Assembly: GCF_050632745.1 (NCBI RefSeq)
Contig: NZ_JBODSD010000002.1
Location: forward strand, 992,001 to 1,056,000
Direction of reading: 5' to 3'
DNA: 64,000 nucleotides
Origin: Mumia sp050632745
Lineage (GTDB): Bacteria; Actinomycetota; Actinomycetes; Propionibacteriales; Nocardioidaceae
Shown: one piece after another, positions 26,308 through 35,155 of the stretch
Layout of the letters: the number at the start of each line of letters is the position of its first letter
Position numbering within the stretch: the stretch's first letter is position 1
Notes under the pieces: model-generated
What the model was told of the DNA's origin: nothing
The model's database searches: none
The model's input: only the letters and a program-made list of their open reading frames with translations
Made by a program: the position numbers and the translations under genes

Positions 26308-27111
26308 ATGATCCTCAGCCGTCGTGTCCGCTGGGTCCTCGCCGGGCTCACCGTGCTCGTCCTCGCCTTCCTCTACCTGCCGCTGCTCGTGGTCGTCGTG
26401 AACTCGTTCAACGCCAACCAGGCCATGACGTGGCCGCCGAGCGGCTTCACGCTCGAGTGGTGGGGCCGCGCCGCCGACAGCGTGGGGGCACGCGACGCGG
26501 TGCTCACCAGCATCCAGGTGGCGCTGGTCGCGACGACGATCGCGCTCGCCCTCGGCACGCTGCTGTCGCTCGCGCTCCAGCGGTACGACTTCTTCGGGCG
26601 CAGCACCGTCAACCTGCTCGTGATCCTTCCGATCGCGCTGCCGGGCATCATCACCGGCATCGCGCTCAACAACGCCTTCACCGGGATCCTCGACCTGCGC
26701 CTGTCGATCTTCACGGTGATCGTGGCGCACGCGACGTTCTGCATCGTCACGGTCTTCAACAACGTCCAGGCGCGGCTGAGGCGGATGGGCGGCAACCTCG
26801 AGGAGGCCTCGGCGGACCTCGGCGCGGGCGTGTGGACCACCTTCCGGCTCGTCACCTTCCCCCAGCTCCGCTCGGCCCTGCTGGCCGGCGGGCTGCTGGC
26901 GTTCGCGCTGAGCTTCGACGAGATCATCGTGACGACCTTCACCGCGGGTGCGGGCGTGACGACGCTGCCGATCTGGATCTTCAACAACATGTTCCGGCCG
27001 AACCAGGCGCCGGTCGTCAACGTCGTCGCGGTCGTCATGATCATCGTGTCGATCGTGCCGATCTGGCTGGCGCAGCGGCTGTCCGGCGACACCGAGGCCG
27101 AGATCCCGTAG
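26308..27111 (+). CDS. potC: Polyamine ABC transporter permease PotC
   Basis: This 267-residue protein has about six transmembrane segments and the docking loop LEEASADLGAGVWTTFRLVTFP. LSFDEIIVTTFTAG is a strong PotC signature. The ATG at 26308 lies 8 bp after potB with AGGAG upstream. A longer in-frame reading from 25606 overlaps potB and is not used. Confidence 0.9.
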   Translation: MILSRRVRWVLAGLTVLVLAFLYLPLLVVVVNSFNANQAMTWPPSGFTLEWWGRAADSVGARDAVLTSIQVALVATTIALALGTLLSLALQRYDFFGRSTVNLLVILPIALPGIITGIALNNAFTGILDLRLSIFTVIVAHATFCIVTVFNNVQARLRRMGGNLEEASADLGAGVWTTFRLVTFPQLRSALLAGGLLAFALSFDEIIVTTFTAGAGVTTLPIWIFNNMFRPNQAPVVNVVAVVMIIVSIVPIWLAQRLSGDTEAEIP

Positions 27112-27216
27112 GCCGCCAGCCGCAGCGCCGATCGAGACCGCGTGCCTCGTCAGCCGACTCAGTGCCGTAGATCGGTGCCGGATACGAGCACGAATCGACG
27201 GCACAGCGCCTCAGCG

Positions 27217-28071
27217 CTACGCCGCGAGGTCCTCCGCGAGCGGCACGAGCGTCTCCGCGCAGCCGGCGTCCAGCTTGAGCGTCGCCAGGTCGTCGCCGCG
27301 GGTCCTCCCCCGGTTCACGATCACCACCGGCGTACCGGCCTTCGCGGCCTGGCGGACGAACCGCAGCCCCGACATCACCTGCAGCGACGACCCGACCACC
27401 AGGAGCGCCTCGGCCCCGTCGACGAGGGCACGGCAGTGCGCTACCCGAGGCTTGGGCACGCTCTCGCCGAAGAACACGACGTCGGGCTTGAGGATCCCGC
27501 CGCAGCTCACGCACCGCGCGACGCGGAAGTCGCTGGTCTCCTCGAGCACCGCGTCGCCGTCGGGAGCGATCGCGTACGCGCCCGCGCCGTAGCCCGGGTT
27601 GAGCGTGTCCAGCCGGTCGTGCAGCGCGGCCCGCGGCGTACGGGCTCCGCAGCCGAGGCACGCGACGTCGGCGATCCGGCCGTGGAGGGCGACGAGCTCG
27701 CGCTGGCCGGCGGCCTCGTGCAGCCCGTCGACGTTCTGGGTGATCACGGCGTCGACCACGCCGGCCCGCTCGAGCGCGACGAGCGCGTGGTGGGCCGCGT
27801 TGGGCGCCGCTCCCGTCATGTGGCGCCAGCCGACGTGCGCCCGCGCCCAGTAGCGCTGCTGGGCCTGCGGGGTGGCGACGAACTCCTGGTACGTCATGGG
27901 CTGGCGCGGCACGGAGTCGGGCCCGCGGTAGTCGGGGATGCCGGAGTCGGTGGAGATGCCCGCACCGGTCAGGGCGACCACGCGACGTCCAGCGAGCAAC
28001 GCGCGGACGTCGGCGAGATCCTGCTGCTCGGTCACGGTCTCCACCGTTCCAGCGTACGAGGTACCCCCCAT
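27217..28071 (-). CDS. NAD-dependent protein deacylase of the SIR2 (sirtuin) family
   Basis: This 284-residue protein is a full sirtuin. LTGAGISTDSGIPDYRG binds NAD, TQNVDGLHEAAG follows, ALHG carries the catalytic His, and two Cys pairs (CLGC and CVSC) form the zinc site. FFGESVP and VGSSLQV complete the fold. It removes acyl groups from lysines, which in bacteria can regulate acetyl-CoA synthetase and other enzymes. The ATG at 28071 has no good ribosome binding site; a GTG eleven codons further in is possible. Confidence 0.9.
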   Translation of the reverse strand: MGGTSYAGTVETVTEQQDLADVRALLAGRRVVALTGAGISTDSGIPDYRGPDSVPRQPMTYQEFVATPQAQQRYWARAHVGWRHMTGAAPNAAHHALVALERAGVVDAVITQNVDGLHEAAGQRELVALHGRIADVACLGCGARTPRAALHDRLDTLNPGYGAGAYAIAPDGDAVLEETSDFRVARCVSCGGILKPDVVFFGESVPKPRVAHCRALVDGAEALLVVGSSLQVMSGLRFVRQAAKAGTPVVIVNRGRTRGDDLATLKLDAGCAETLVPLAEDLAA

Positions 28072-28204
28072 CGACACGCGTGGTCGAGGAGACGATGCTT
28101 GAGCCGGCAGAGGAGGTCCCCATCGTCATCGTCACGCATCTCGTGCAGCCGGCCGGTCCGGCCTCGAGCCGGCGCGGCCTAATCCCCGTGAGGAGCCGGT
28201 TCGG

Positions 28205-28975
28205 GTGATCCGTTCGCTCACCCGTCCCGCCGCCATCGGCGGCCTGATCGTCGCCGCGACCGGGTTCGCCGCGCTGGCGGCGCTCGCCGCTGCGCCGTCC
28301 GGCCCCGCGCAGGGCGACGTCTCGGTCCTCATGATGCCGGTGCCGACACCGCAGACGGCCACCGTCGCGCCGGCCTTCGCCCCGCCGTCCGGCCCCCTGA
28401 GCCCGCCGTCGCGCGTGGCGGCCGGATGGGTCGCGGACACCTCGACCCGGACCGGGATCGGCGCCGTCGCGCTGAGGGCGTACGCGGAGGCGGAGCTGCG
28501 GATGGCCGAGGAGGCGCCGGCGTGCCGCCTCGGGTGGACCACGCTGGCCGGCATCGGGTGGGTCGAGTCGCAGCACGGCACCCTCGACGGCAACGCGCTG
28601 CTCGCCGACGGCCGGAGCCGCGAGCCCATCCTCGGGCCGGCGCTGGACGGGAGCGAGGGCGTCGCCGCGCTGCCGTCCTCCCCCGAGGACTCCGCCGTGC
28701 ACGGGGACGCCGTGTGGGACCGCGCGGTGGGTCCGATGCAGTTCATCGGCAGCACCTGGGCGCGGTGGGGCTCCGACGGCGACGGCGACGGGTCGTCGGA
28801 CCGGACCGACATCGACGACGCCGCGTACGCCGCCGCGCGCTACCTCTGCTCGAACGGCGACGACCTCACCACGGGGTCCGGGTGGACCGCCGCAGTGAGG
28901 TCGTACAACCACTCCGACGCCTACGTGGCCGCCGTGCTCGCCGCTGCGGACGAGTACGGCGGCCGCGCGGGCTGA
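28205..28975 (+). CDS. Secreted lytic murein transglycosylase (MltB/SLT_2-like)
   Basis: This 256-residue protein has a signal peptide of about 30 residues and a transglycosylase domain from about residue 95. LAGIGWVESQHGT contains the catalytic Glu, GPMQFIGSTWARWG the core motif, and AAVRSYNHSDAYV the C-terminal substrate-binding part. It cleaves peptidoglycan outside the membrane. The GTG start is preceded by GAGGAG. Confidence 0.88.
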   Translation: MIRSLTRPAAIGGLIVAATGFAALAALAAAPSGPAQGDVSVLMMPVPTPQTATVAPAFAPPSGPLSPPSRVAAGWVADTSTRTGIGAVALRAYAEAELRMAEEAPACRLGWTTLAGIGWVESQHGTLDGNALLADGRSREPILGPALDGSEGVAALPSSPEDSAVHGDAVWDRAVGPMQFIGSTWARWGSDGDGDGSSDRTDIDDAAYAAARYLCSNGDDLTTGSGWTAAVRSYNHSDAYVAAVLAAADEYGGRAG

Positions 28976-28984
28976 TGCCCGGCG

Positions 28985-31198
28985 TCAGGCGCCTGCCGGC
29001 ACCGCCTCGGGCTCGGAGCGCTCACCCAGCCGCTTGGCCAGCGCGTCGCCCTCGATGTCGAGGTTCGGGATGAGCCGGTCGAGCCACTTCGGCAGCCACC
29101 AGGCGGACTTGCCGGCGATCGCCATGAAGGCGGGGATCAGGGTCATCCGGACCAGGAACGCGTCGGCCAGGATGCCGAAGGCGAGCCCGAAGCCGATCGG
29201 CTTGATCATCGCGACGTCGCTGATGATGAAGCTGCCGAAGACCGAGATCATGATGATCGCCGCCGCCGTCACCACACGGGCGCTGTGGCTGAAGCCCGTG
29301 ACGACCGAGCGCTGCGCGTCCTTGGTGTGGACGTAGTCCTCCCGCATCCGCGACACCAGGAACACCTGGTAGTCCATCGCGAGGCCGAACAGGATGCCCA
29401 CCATGAGCAGCGGCAGGATGCTGATGATCGGACCCGGCGTGTCCACGCCGAACAGGTCGGCGAGCCAGCCCCACTGGAAGACCGCGACCGTCGCACCGAG
29501 CGCGACCCCGATGGTCAGCAGGAAGCCGACCACCGCCGACAGCGGCACCAGGATCGAGCGGAACACCAGGATCAGCAGCACGAACGCCAGCCCGACCACG
29601 AGCGCCAGGTAGACCGGCAGCGCGTCGGCGAGCTTCTTCGACACGTCGACGGAGACCGCCGTCTGCCCGCTCACCAGCACGTCGGCGCCGGTGTCGGCCT
29701 CGGTGGCGTGGACCGCCTCGCGGATCTCGCCGACGAGGTCCTGGGTGGCCTCGTCCGCGGGACCGCTCGTCGGGATCACGGTGATGGTGGCGAGGTCCGC
29801 ACCCGGGATCGCCTGGCCGGGCACGACCGCGGCGACGTCGGTGTCGATGTCCTCGATCGCCGCCGTCGCGGCCGACACCGCGGCGTCGGCGTCGTCGGCG
29901 TTCTTCGTGTCCACGACCACGAGCAGCGGGCCGTTGGCACCGGCGCCGAAGCCCTTGGCGATGAGGTCGTACGCCTTGCGCTGCGTCGAGGTCGTCGGCG
30001 CGGTGCCGTCGTCGGGCAGGGACTCCTGCAGCGAGAGGACCGGGATCGAGGCGACGAGCGCGACCACGACGCCCAGCACCGCGACGATGCTCTTGCGTCG
30101 GGTGACGAAGCCGGCCCAGCGCTGACCCATGGCGGGCTTGCCGGAGTGGTCGTCGGCCTCGGGGTCGTGCTGGCGCAGGCCCGGGATCTTGCCCTTGACG
30201 ATGCGGCGCTTGGCGAAGCCGAACAGCGCGGGCAGCAGCGTGAGCGCGATGAGCACCGCGATCGCGACGGTCGCCGCCGCGGCGAGACCCATCTCGGTGA
30301 GGATCGAGATGTTGACGACCGACAGACCGACGAGGGCGATGACGACGGTCAGCCCGGCGAACACCACGGCGCTGCCGGCGGTGCCGACGGCACGACCGGC
30401 GGCCTCCTCCGGGTCACGGCCGATCATGACCTCGTGCCGGTAGCGCGACACGATGAACAGGGCGTAGTCGATGCCGACAGCGAGGCCGAGCATCGTCGCG
30501 AGGATCGGCGTCGTGGAGCCGAGCGACATGAAGCCGGTCAGGGTGGTGATCCCGGCGACCCCGATGCCGACGCCGATCAGGGCGGTCAGCAGGGGCATGC
30601 CCGCGGCGATCAGCGACCCGAAGGTGATGATCAGGACGACGAGCGCGACGACGATGCCGATGATCTCCGAGCTCCCCGTCTCCGGGATCGACGTCAGGGC
30701 GTCACCGCCGACCTCGACGGTCATGCCGGCGTCCCGGCCCGCCTCCGGGGCCTCCTCGAGCGTCGAGACCTGGGCCTCGGACAGGTCGATCGACTGGGTG
30801 TCGTAGGTGATCGTCGTGTACGCGATGGTCTGGTCCCGGGAGACCTGCTGCGCCTGGAACGGGTCGACCGCGTTGAGGACACCCTCCTCCGACGCCATCG
30901 AGGTCACGGTGTCGGAGATGACGCTCTGGTACTCGGGGTCGGTGACCTTCGAGCCCTCGGGCGCCTCGAAGACGATGCGCGCCGTCGCGCCGTCGGCGGC
31001 AGCCTGCGGGTTGCGGTCCTTCATCAGGTCGAACGCCTCGACCGACTCCAGGCCCGGCATCGAGAAGTTGTCGGAGGTCTTGCCCGAGAGCGTCGCAGCG
31101 CCGGTCCCGGCGAGGACCAGGGCGACGAGCCACGCGATGAGCACGCTCTTGCGGTGGCGGAACGCCCACCGTCCGAGGCGGTAGAGGTACCAGGACAC
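28985..31198 (-). CDS. MMPL/RND-family membrane transporter
   Basis: This 737-residue protein has two repeated halves, each with an N-terminal helix, a large extracytoplasmic domain and five further helices. GLAVGIDYALFIVSRYRHE and FGLAMDYQVFLVSRMREDY are the paired GxxxDY motifs of MMPL exporters. The GTG start at 31198 is preceded by CAGGAG. It follows the tetR gene after 43 bp, making an autoregulated exporter operon. The substrate (lipid, drug or siderophore) is unknown. Confidence 0.9.
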   Translation of the reverse strand: MSWYLYRLGRWAFRHRKSVLIAWLVALVLAGTGAATLSGKTSDNFSMPGLESVEAFDLMKDRNPQAAADGATARIVFEAPEGSKVTDPEYQSVISDTVTSMASEEGVLNAVDPFQAQQVSRDQTIAYTTITYDTQSIDLSEAQVSTLEEAPEAGRDAGMTVEVGGDALTSIPETGSSEIIGIVVALVVLIITFGSLIAAGMPLLTALIGVGIGVAGITTLTGFMSLGSTTPILATMLGLAVGIDYALFIVSRYRHEVMIGRDPEEAAGRAVGTAGSAVVFAGLTVVIALVGLSVVNISILTEMGLAAAATVAIAVLIALTLLPALFGFAKRRIVKGKIPGLRQHDPEADDHSGKPAMGQRWAGFVTRRKSIVAVLGVVVALVASIPVLSLQESLPDDGTAPTTSTQRKAYDLIAKGFGAGANGPLLVVVDTKNADDADAAVSAATAAIEDIDTDVAAVVPGQAIPGADLATITVIPTSGPADEATQDLVGEIREAVHATEADTGADVLVSGQTAVSVDVSKKLADALPVYLALVVGLAFVLLILVFRSILVPLSAVVGFLLTIGVALGATVAVFQWGWLADLFGVDTPGPIISILPLLMVGILFGLAMDYQVFLVSRMREDYVHTKDAQRSVVTGFSHSARVVTAAAIIMISVFGSFIISDVAMIKPIGFGLAFGILADAFLVRMTLIPAFMAIAGKSAWWLPKWLDRLIPNLDIEGDALAKRLGERSEPEAVPAGA

Positions 31199-31241
31199 GG
31201 TGTCTCCTGTGGTTCGTGCGCCCGCAGGCGCGTGGGAGGGA

Positions 31242-31814
31242 TCAGGGGGTGGTGATGCCGAGGGCCGGCAGCAGGACGGCGTCGAGGACGTCGACGAAGT
31301 AGTCGGGGCCGCACGGCTCGCCGGTGAGCGCCTCGCGGAGGATGGCCGGGCCGATGAGGACCGGGACGACCATCGGGATGGCCGGGTTGTCAGGCGCCAC
31401 CTCGCCGCGCGCGATCGCGCGCTCGACGACGGTGGTGACGACCTGAACGCGGGTCCCGACCACCCGGTCGTGGAACGACTGCGCCAGGGACGGGTGGGTC
31501 TTGCAGGCGTGGATGATCGCGGCGGCGAGGGCGATGTCGCGGTCGTCGTCACGCGGCAGCGCCTCGATCAGCGCGACCAGGTCGCCCCGCAGGGAGCCGG
31601 TGTCCACGGACTCCGGGACGGAGGGCGCGTCGGCGTCGATCGCCGCCACGACGAGGGCCTCCTTGCTGCCCCACTGCCGGTACAGCGTCGCCTTGCTCGA
31701 CCGGGTCTCCTCGGCGACGCGGTCCATCGTGAGCTTGTCGTAGCCCACGTCGGCGAGCAGTCGCAGCGTCGCCGCGTACAGCTCGTCGGTGCGTTCGGGA
31801 GTCAGCCGACTCAT
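31242..31814 (-). CDS. TetR/AcrR-family repressor of the MMPL exporter
   Basis: This 190-residue protein has a TetR N-terminal DNA-binding domain (LTMDRVAEETRSSKATLYRQWGSK) and a C-terminal helical ligand domain. It is the first gene of a two-gene operon with the MMPL exporter. A near-perfect palindrome 32 bp upstream of its start is the likely operator. Confidence 0.88.
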   Translation of the reverse strand: MSRLTPERTDELYAATLRLLADVGYDKLTMDRVAEETRSSKATLYRQWGSKEALVVAAIDADAPSVPESVDTGSLRGDLVALIEALPRDDDRDIALAAAIIHACKTHPSLAQSFHDRVVGTRVQVVTTVVERAIARGEVAPDNPAIPMVVPVLIGPAILREALTGEPCGPDYFVDVLDAVLLPALGITTP

Positions 31815-31845
31815 CGGACCTCGCAGACATCTGGTGGCTATCGAA

Positions 31846-31860
31846 ACGAAACCGTTTCGT
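31846..31860. promoter_or_regulatory. Palindromic TetR operator
   Basis: ACGAAA-CCG-TTTCGT is a perfect 6-3-6 inverted repeat just upstream of the tetR-MMPL operon. It continues as weaker symmetry (ATCGA on both sides). This is a typical TetR-family site for autorepression. Confidence 0.65.
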
Positions 31861-31949
31861 ATCGATGCTAGGTCGCGATCGTCGAGATCGGGAGGGCGGC
31901 GAGGAGTGTCGTCCCTCACAACGGGCGAGAGTCCCTGAGAGTGCCCCGG

Positions 31950-31955
31950 TAGCGT
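31950..31955 (+). promoter_or_regulatory. Candidate -10 box (TAGCGT) of the acyl-CoA oxidase-like gene
   Basis: TAGCGT fits TANNNT and stands 7 bases before the ATG at 31963. No ribosome binding site is seen there, so the mRNA is probably leaderless. Confidence 0.4.
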
Positions 31956-31962
31956 CGACCCC

Positions 31963-33897
31963 ATGGCAGATCTCGGCTCCGCCCTCCGCACCGTCCTCGA
32001 CGGCCCGTTCGCCTCGGCACGCGACGCGACCCGTGAGCAGCTCGCCGCCACGGCCGTCCTGACCGATCCGACGCTGACCCTCGAGGAGCAGCGTCGACAG
32101 ACCCGCGAAGCCGTCCTCGCCCTGGCGAAGACGGGTGTGCCCGCGGCGGGGTTCGCCGAGGCGCACGGAGGCACCGGTGACATCGGCGCCTCGCTCGTCG
32201 GGTTCGAGATGCTCGTGTACGCCGACGTCTCCCTGATGGTGAAGGCCGGCGTCCAGTGGGGTCTCTTCGGCGGCGCCGTCGAGAACCTCGGCACCGAGCG
32301 GCACCACGCCACGTACCTCCCGCGCATCATCGCCGGCGACCTCCTCGGCTGCTTCGCGATGACCGAGACCGGCCACGGCAGCGACGTGCAGAGCCTCGAG
32401 ACGACCGCGACGTACGACGCCGCGACCGGCGAGCTCGTCATCGACTCGCCGACCCCCACCGCACGCAAGGACTACATCGGCGGGGCCGCGCACGACGCGA
32501 CGCTCGCGGCGGTGTTCGCCCAGCTCGTCACGGCAGGTCCCGGCGAGGAGCCTCAGTCACGGGGGGTGCACTGCGTGCTGGTGCCGATCCGTGACGAGGA
32601 CGGTCGCGACCTGCCGGGCGTCACCACCTCCGACTGCGGCGTCAAGGGCGGGCTCAACGGCGTCGACAACGGCCGCATCGTCTTCGACCAGGTGCGCGTC
32701 CCCCGCGAGAACCTGCTCGACCGGTACGCGAGCGTGGCCGAGGACGGCTCGTACTCCTCCCCCATCGAGAACCCGAACCGGCGCTTCTTCACGATGCTCG
32801 GCACGCTGATCCGCGGCCGGGTGAGCATCGCGGGCGCGAGCGGTGCCGCGGCGCGGCAGGCGCTCGCGATCGCCGTCCGGTACGCGCTGCGCCGGCGACA
32901 GTTCGGCGCCCCGGGCGCCGCCGAGGGCGACCCGACCGAGGTCCTGCTCCTGGACTACCGCACGCACCAGCGTCGTCTGCTGCCCGCGCTCGCCCGCGCG
33001 TACGCCCTCCAGACCGCCCAGAACGACCTCGTGGCGACGCTCGCCCGCCTCCAGGGCGGCGGCACAGAGCCCGACCCGAAGGAGCAGCGCGACCTCGAGG
33101 CGCTCGCCGCCGGCATCAAGGCGTACGCGTCGTGGCAGGCCAGCGCGACCATCCAGGAGTGCCGGGAGGCCTGCGGCGGAGCCGGCTACCTCGCCGCGAA
33201 CCGGCTCACCACGCTCAAGGCGGACACCGACGTGTTCACCACCTTCGAGGGCGACAACACCGTGCTCATGCAGCTCGTGGGCAAGGAGCTGCTCACCGGC
33301 TACGCCGACGAGGTCCGCGGCCTCGACCCGGTCGGGATGGCGACGTTCGCGGTCTCGAACGCGGCCGAAGTGGTCCTCGAGCGCACGCCTGTGGCGCCGC
33401 TGGTCGCGCGCCTGCGCGACGCGACGCGACGCGAGGGCGACGAGCCCGACCTGCTCGACCGCGGGACCCAGCTCGCGCTGCTCACCGACCGCGAGGAGCA
33501 CCTGCTCGACACGCTCGCCCGCCGGATGCAGGCGGCGCGCAAGGCCTCCGGGCCGGAGGCGTTCGCCGCGTTCAACCGGGCGCAGGACCACCTCGTCCAC
33601 CTCGGCCGCGCGCACGTCGAGCGGGTGGTCCTCGAGTCGTTCGTCGCCGCGGTCGGCGCGGTCGAGGACGAGGAGGTCCGCACGATGCTCGACGCGGTGG
33701 TGGACCTCTTCGCGCTGAGCGTGGTCGAGGAGGACAAGGCGTGGTTCCTGGAGCACCGGCGCCTGTCGGTCGGCCGGGCGAAGAACGTCACGACCTCCGT
33801 CAACGCGCTGTGCGAGCGCCTGCGGCCGTACGCCGCCGACCTCGTCGACGCCTTCGGGATCCCCGAGAACCTGCTCGAGGTGGAGGTCCTGGCCTAG
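31963..33897 (+). CDS. Acyl-CoA dehydrogenase/oxidase family protein (ACOX-like)
   Basis: This 644-residue flavoenzyme is larger than ordinary acyl-CoA dehydrogenases (about 380-400 residues) and has the layout of acyl-CoA oxidases. CFAMTETGHGSDVQ binds FAD and substrate, RRRQFG is in the helical domain, CGGAGYLAANRL follows, and TTFEGDNTVLMQLVGKELL carries the catalytic Glu. It performs the first step of fatty acid beta-oxidation, either passing electrons to ETF or making H2O2. Its end overlaps the convergent SIMPL gene by 4 bp. Confidence 0.88.
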   Translation: MADLGSALRTVLDGPFASARDATREQLAATAVLTDPTLTLEEQRRQTREAVLALAKTGVPAAGFAEAHGGTGDIGASLVGFEMLVYADVSLMVKAGVQWGLFGGAVENLGTERHHATYLPRIIAGDLLGCFAMTETGHGSDVQSLETTATYDAATGELVIDSPTPTARKDYIGGAAHDATLAAVFAQLVTAGPGEEPQSRGVHCVLVPIRDEDGRDLPGVTTSDCGVKGGLNGVDNGRIVFDQVRVPRENLLDRYASVAEDGSYSSPIENPNRRFFTMLGTLIRGRVSIAGASGAAARQALAIAVRYALRRRQFGAPGAAEGDPTEVLLLDYRTHQRRLLPALARAYALQTAQNDLVATLARLQGGGTEPDPKEQRDLEALAAGIKAYASWQASATIQECREACGGAGYLAANRLTTLKADTDVFTTFEGDNTVLMQLVGKELLTGYADEVRGLDPVGMATFAVSNAAEVVLERTPVAPLVARLRDATRREGDEPDLLDRGTQLALLTDREEHLLDTLARRMQAARKASGPEAFAAFNRAQDHLVHLGRAHVERVVLESFVAAVGAVEDEEVRTMLDAVVDLFALSVVEEDKAWFLEHRRLSVGRAKNVTTSVNALCERLRPYAADLVDAFGIPENLLEVEVLA

Positions 33898-34559
33898 GAG
33901 GTCTCGAAGTCCGCCGTCACGAGGGCCGTGACCTCGACGTCGTCGGGACGGAGCTCGATCCCTCCGGTGGAGCCCGGCGCCGCGGCGGCCCTCATCGCGA
34001 CACCGCTGAACCCGCCGCCCGGGCTCACGTGCGGCCGCAGGCCCTCCTCGTACATCGCGGTGAGGCGGACGGGGCCGAGCCCGAGCGCGTCGGCGTACGC
34101 CTGCGCCCGGTCGACAGCGTCCCGGGCCGCGTCGCGGCGCACCTCGGCGACCGCGGCGTCGCGGCGCACCTCGGTGAGCGCCCAGTCGACGCCGTTGACG
34201 GTCACGCCGTCGGCCACGGTGATCTCGGAGACCCACGCCGACAGCGCGCCGAAGTCGCGGAACTTCACCTGCACGACGGCGCTGGCGCGGAAGCGGGTCA
34301 CCTTGACCTTCTCCTCCTGCGCGCTCGGCTTGATCCACTCGTCGTAGGGCGCCGCGCTCACCTGGTCCGATCCCCACCAGGTCGCTGCGCGGTGGGTCAC
34401 GCGGTCCTTGGCCTGCGCGACGATCCAGGCGTGGACCTCGGTGGTGCGCGAGAGGACCTCCTCGCGACGCTGACCGCGGAACGCCACCGTCACCCGGACA
34501 GTGCCGCGCTCAGCGGGGATGTTCTGGGTGGCACGCCCCGCGACGGTGATCTTCGGCAT
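33894..34559 (-). CDS. SIMPL (DUF541) domain-containing protein
   Basis: This 221-residue protein has the SIMPL domain: ITVAGRATQNIPAERGTVRV at the start and SARRDAVDRAQAYADALG-like helices (AARDAVDRAQAYADALGL) with VRLTAMYEEG near the middle. There is no signal peptide, so it is probably cytoplasmic, unlike many SIMPL proteins. Function is not established. Confidence 0.8.
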   Translation of the reverse strand: MPKITVAGRATQNIPAERGTVRVTVAFRGQRREEVLSRTTEVHAWIVAQAKDRVTHRAATWWGSDQVSAAPYDEWIKPSAQEEKVKVTRFRASAVVQVKFRDFGALSAWVSEITVADGVTVNGVDWALTEVRRDAAVAEVRRDAARDAVDRAQAYADALGLGPVRLTAMYEEGLRPHVSPGGGFSGVAMRAAAAPGSTGGIELRPDDVEVTALVTADFETS

Positions 34560-34585
34560 GCTCGCACCCTAGTCGGGCGCGACGG

Positions 34586-35155
34586 TCAGTGCGGCGCCGC
34601 GTCGGTGAGGATGCGCTGGAAGAGCACGTGGTCGCGCCAGGCGCCGGCGATGAAGAGGTAGTCGGCGGCGACCCCGATCGCGGCGAAGCCGTTGCGGCGC
34701 AGCACGCGCTGCGACGCGGCGTTGTGCAGCAGCGTGGCCGCCTGGATGCGGTGCAGGCCCTCGGCCCGCGCGTACTCGCACACGGCGGCGACCGCACGCG
34801 TCATGAGGCCGCGCCCGACATGCTCACCGTCCGACCAGTAGCCGAGGTGCCCGTTGCCGAAGACGCCGCGGACGATGTCGTTGACGTTCACCGAGGCGAC
34901 GACCCGGTCCGACGCGTCGACGACCAGGGCGGTGATGCTCAGCCCCTCGGCGTCGGAGGCGATGCGGCCCGCGAGGCGGCGGGCCTGCTCGTCGACGGCG
35001 TAGAACCGCTCGTCGCGGACCGGCTCCCACGGCGCCAGGTGCTCCCTGTTGCGGTCGTACGCGGCGGCGAGCTCCGCGGCGTCCTCCAGCCGCGGCCTGC
35101 GCAGGAGCAGGTCACCGAGCGGGACGTGGAGCTCCGAGGGAGCCGCGGAGGTCAC
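34586..35155 (-). CDS. GNAT-family N-acetyltransferase (RimJ/RimL-like)
   Basis: This 189-residue protein has the GNAT core of RimJ/RimL enzymes: LGYWSDGEHVGRGLMTRAV (acetyl-CoA binding loop) and NAASQRVLRRNGF near the C-terminus. The GTG start overlaps the stop of the NDH-2 gene as GTGA, so it is coupled to that gene. The substrate is probably an N-terminal amine of a protein or small molecule. Confidence 0.85.
   Translation of the reverse strand: MTSAAPSELHVPLGDLLLRRPRLEDAAELAAAYDRNREHLAPWEPVRDERFYAVDEQARRLAGRIASDAEGLSITALVVDASDRVVASVNVNDIVRGVFGNGHLGYWSDGEHVGRGLMTRAVAAVCEYARAEGLHRIQAATLLHNAASQRVLRRNGFAAIGVAADYLFIAGAWRDHVLFQRILTDAAPH

Noticed and set aside
27112..27216. Terminator between potC and the sirtuin gene
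   Set aside because: Only short, interrupted complementarity (GCCGATC/GATCGG) is present; it is too weak to call.
28078..28204. c-di-AMP (ydaO-type) riboswitch before the lytic transglycosylase
   Set aside because: The gap is too short and lacks the conserved class motifs; only a GC hairpin is seen.
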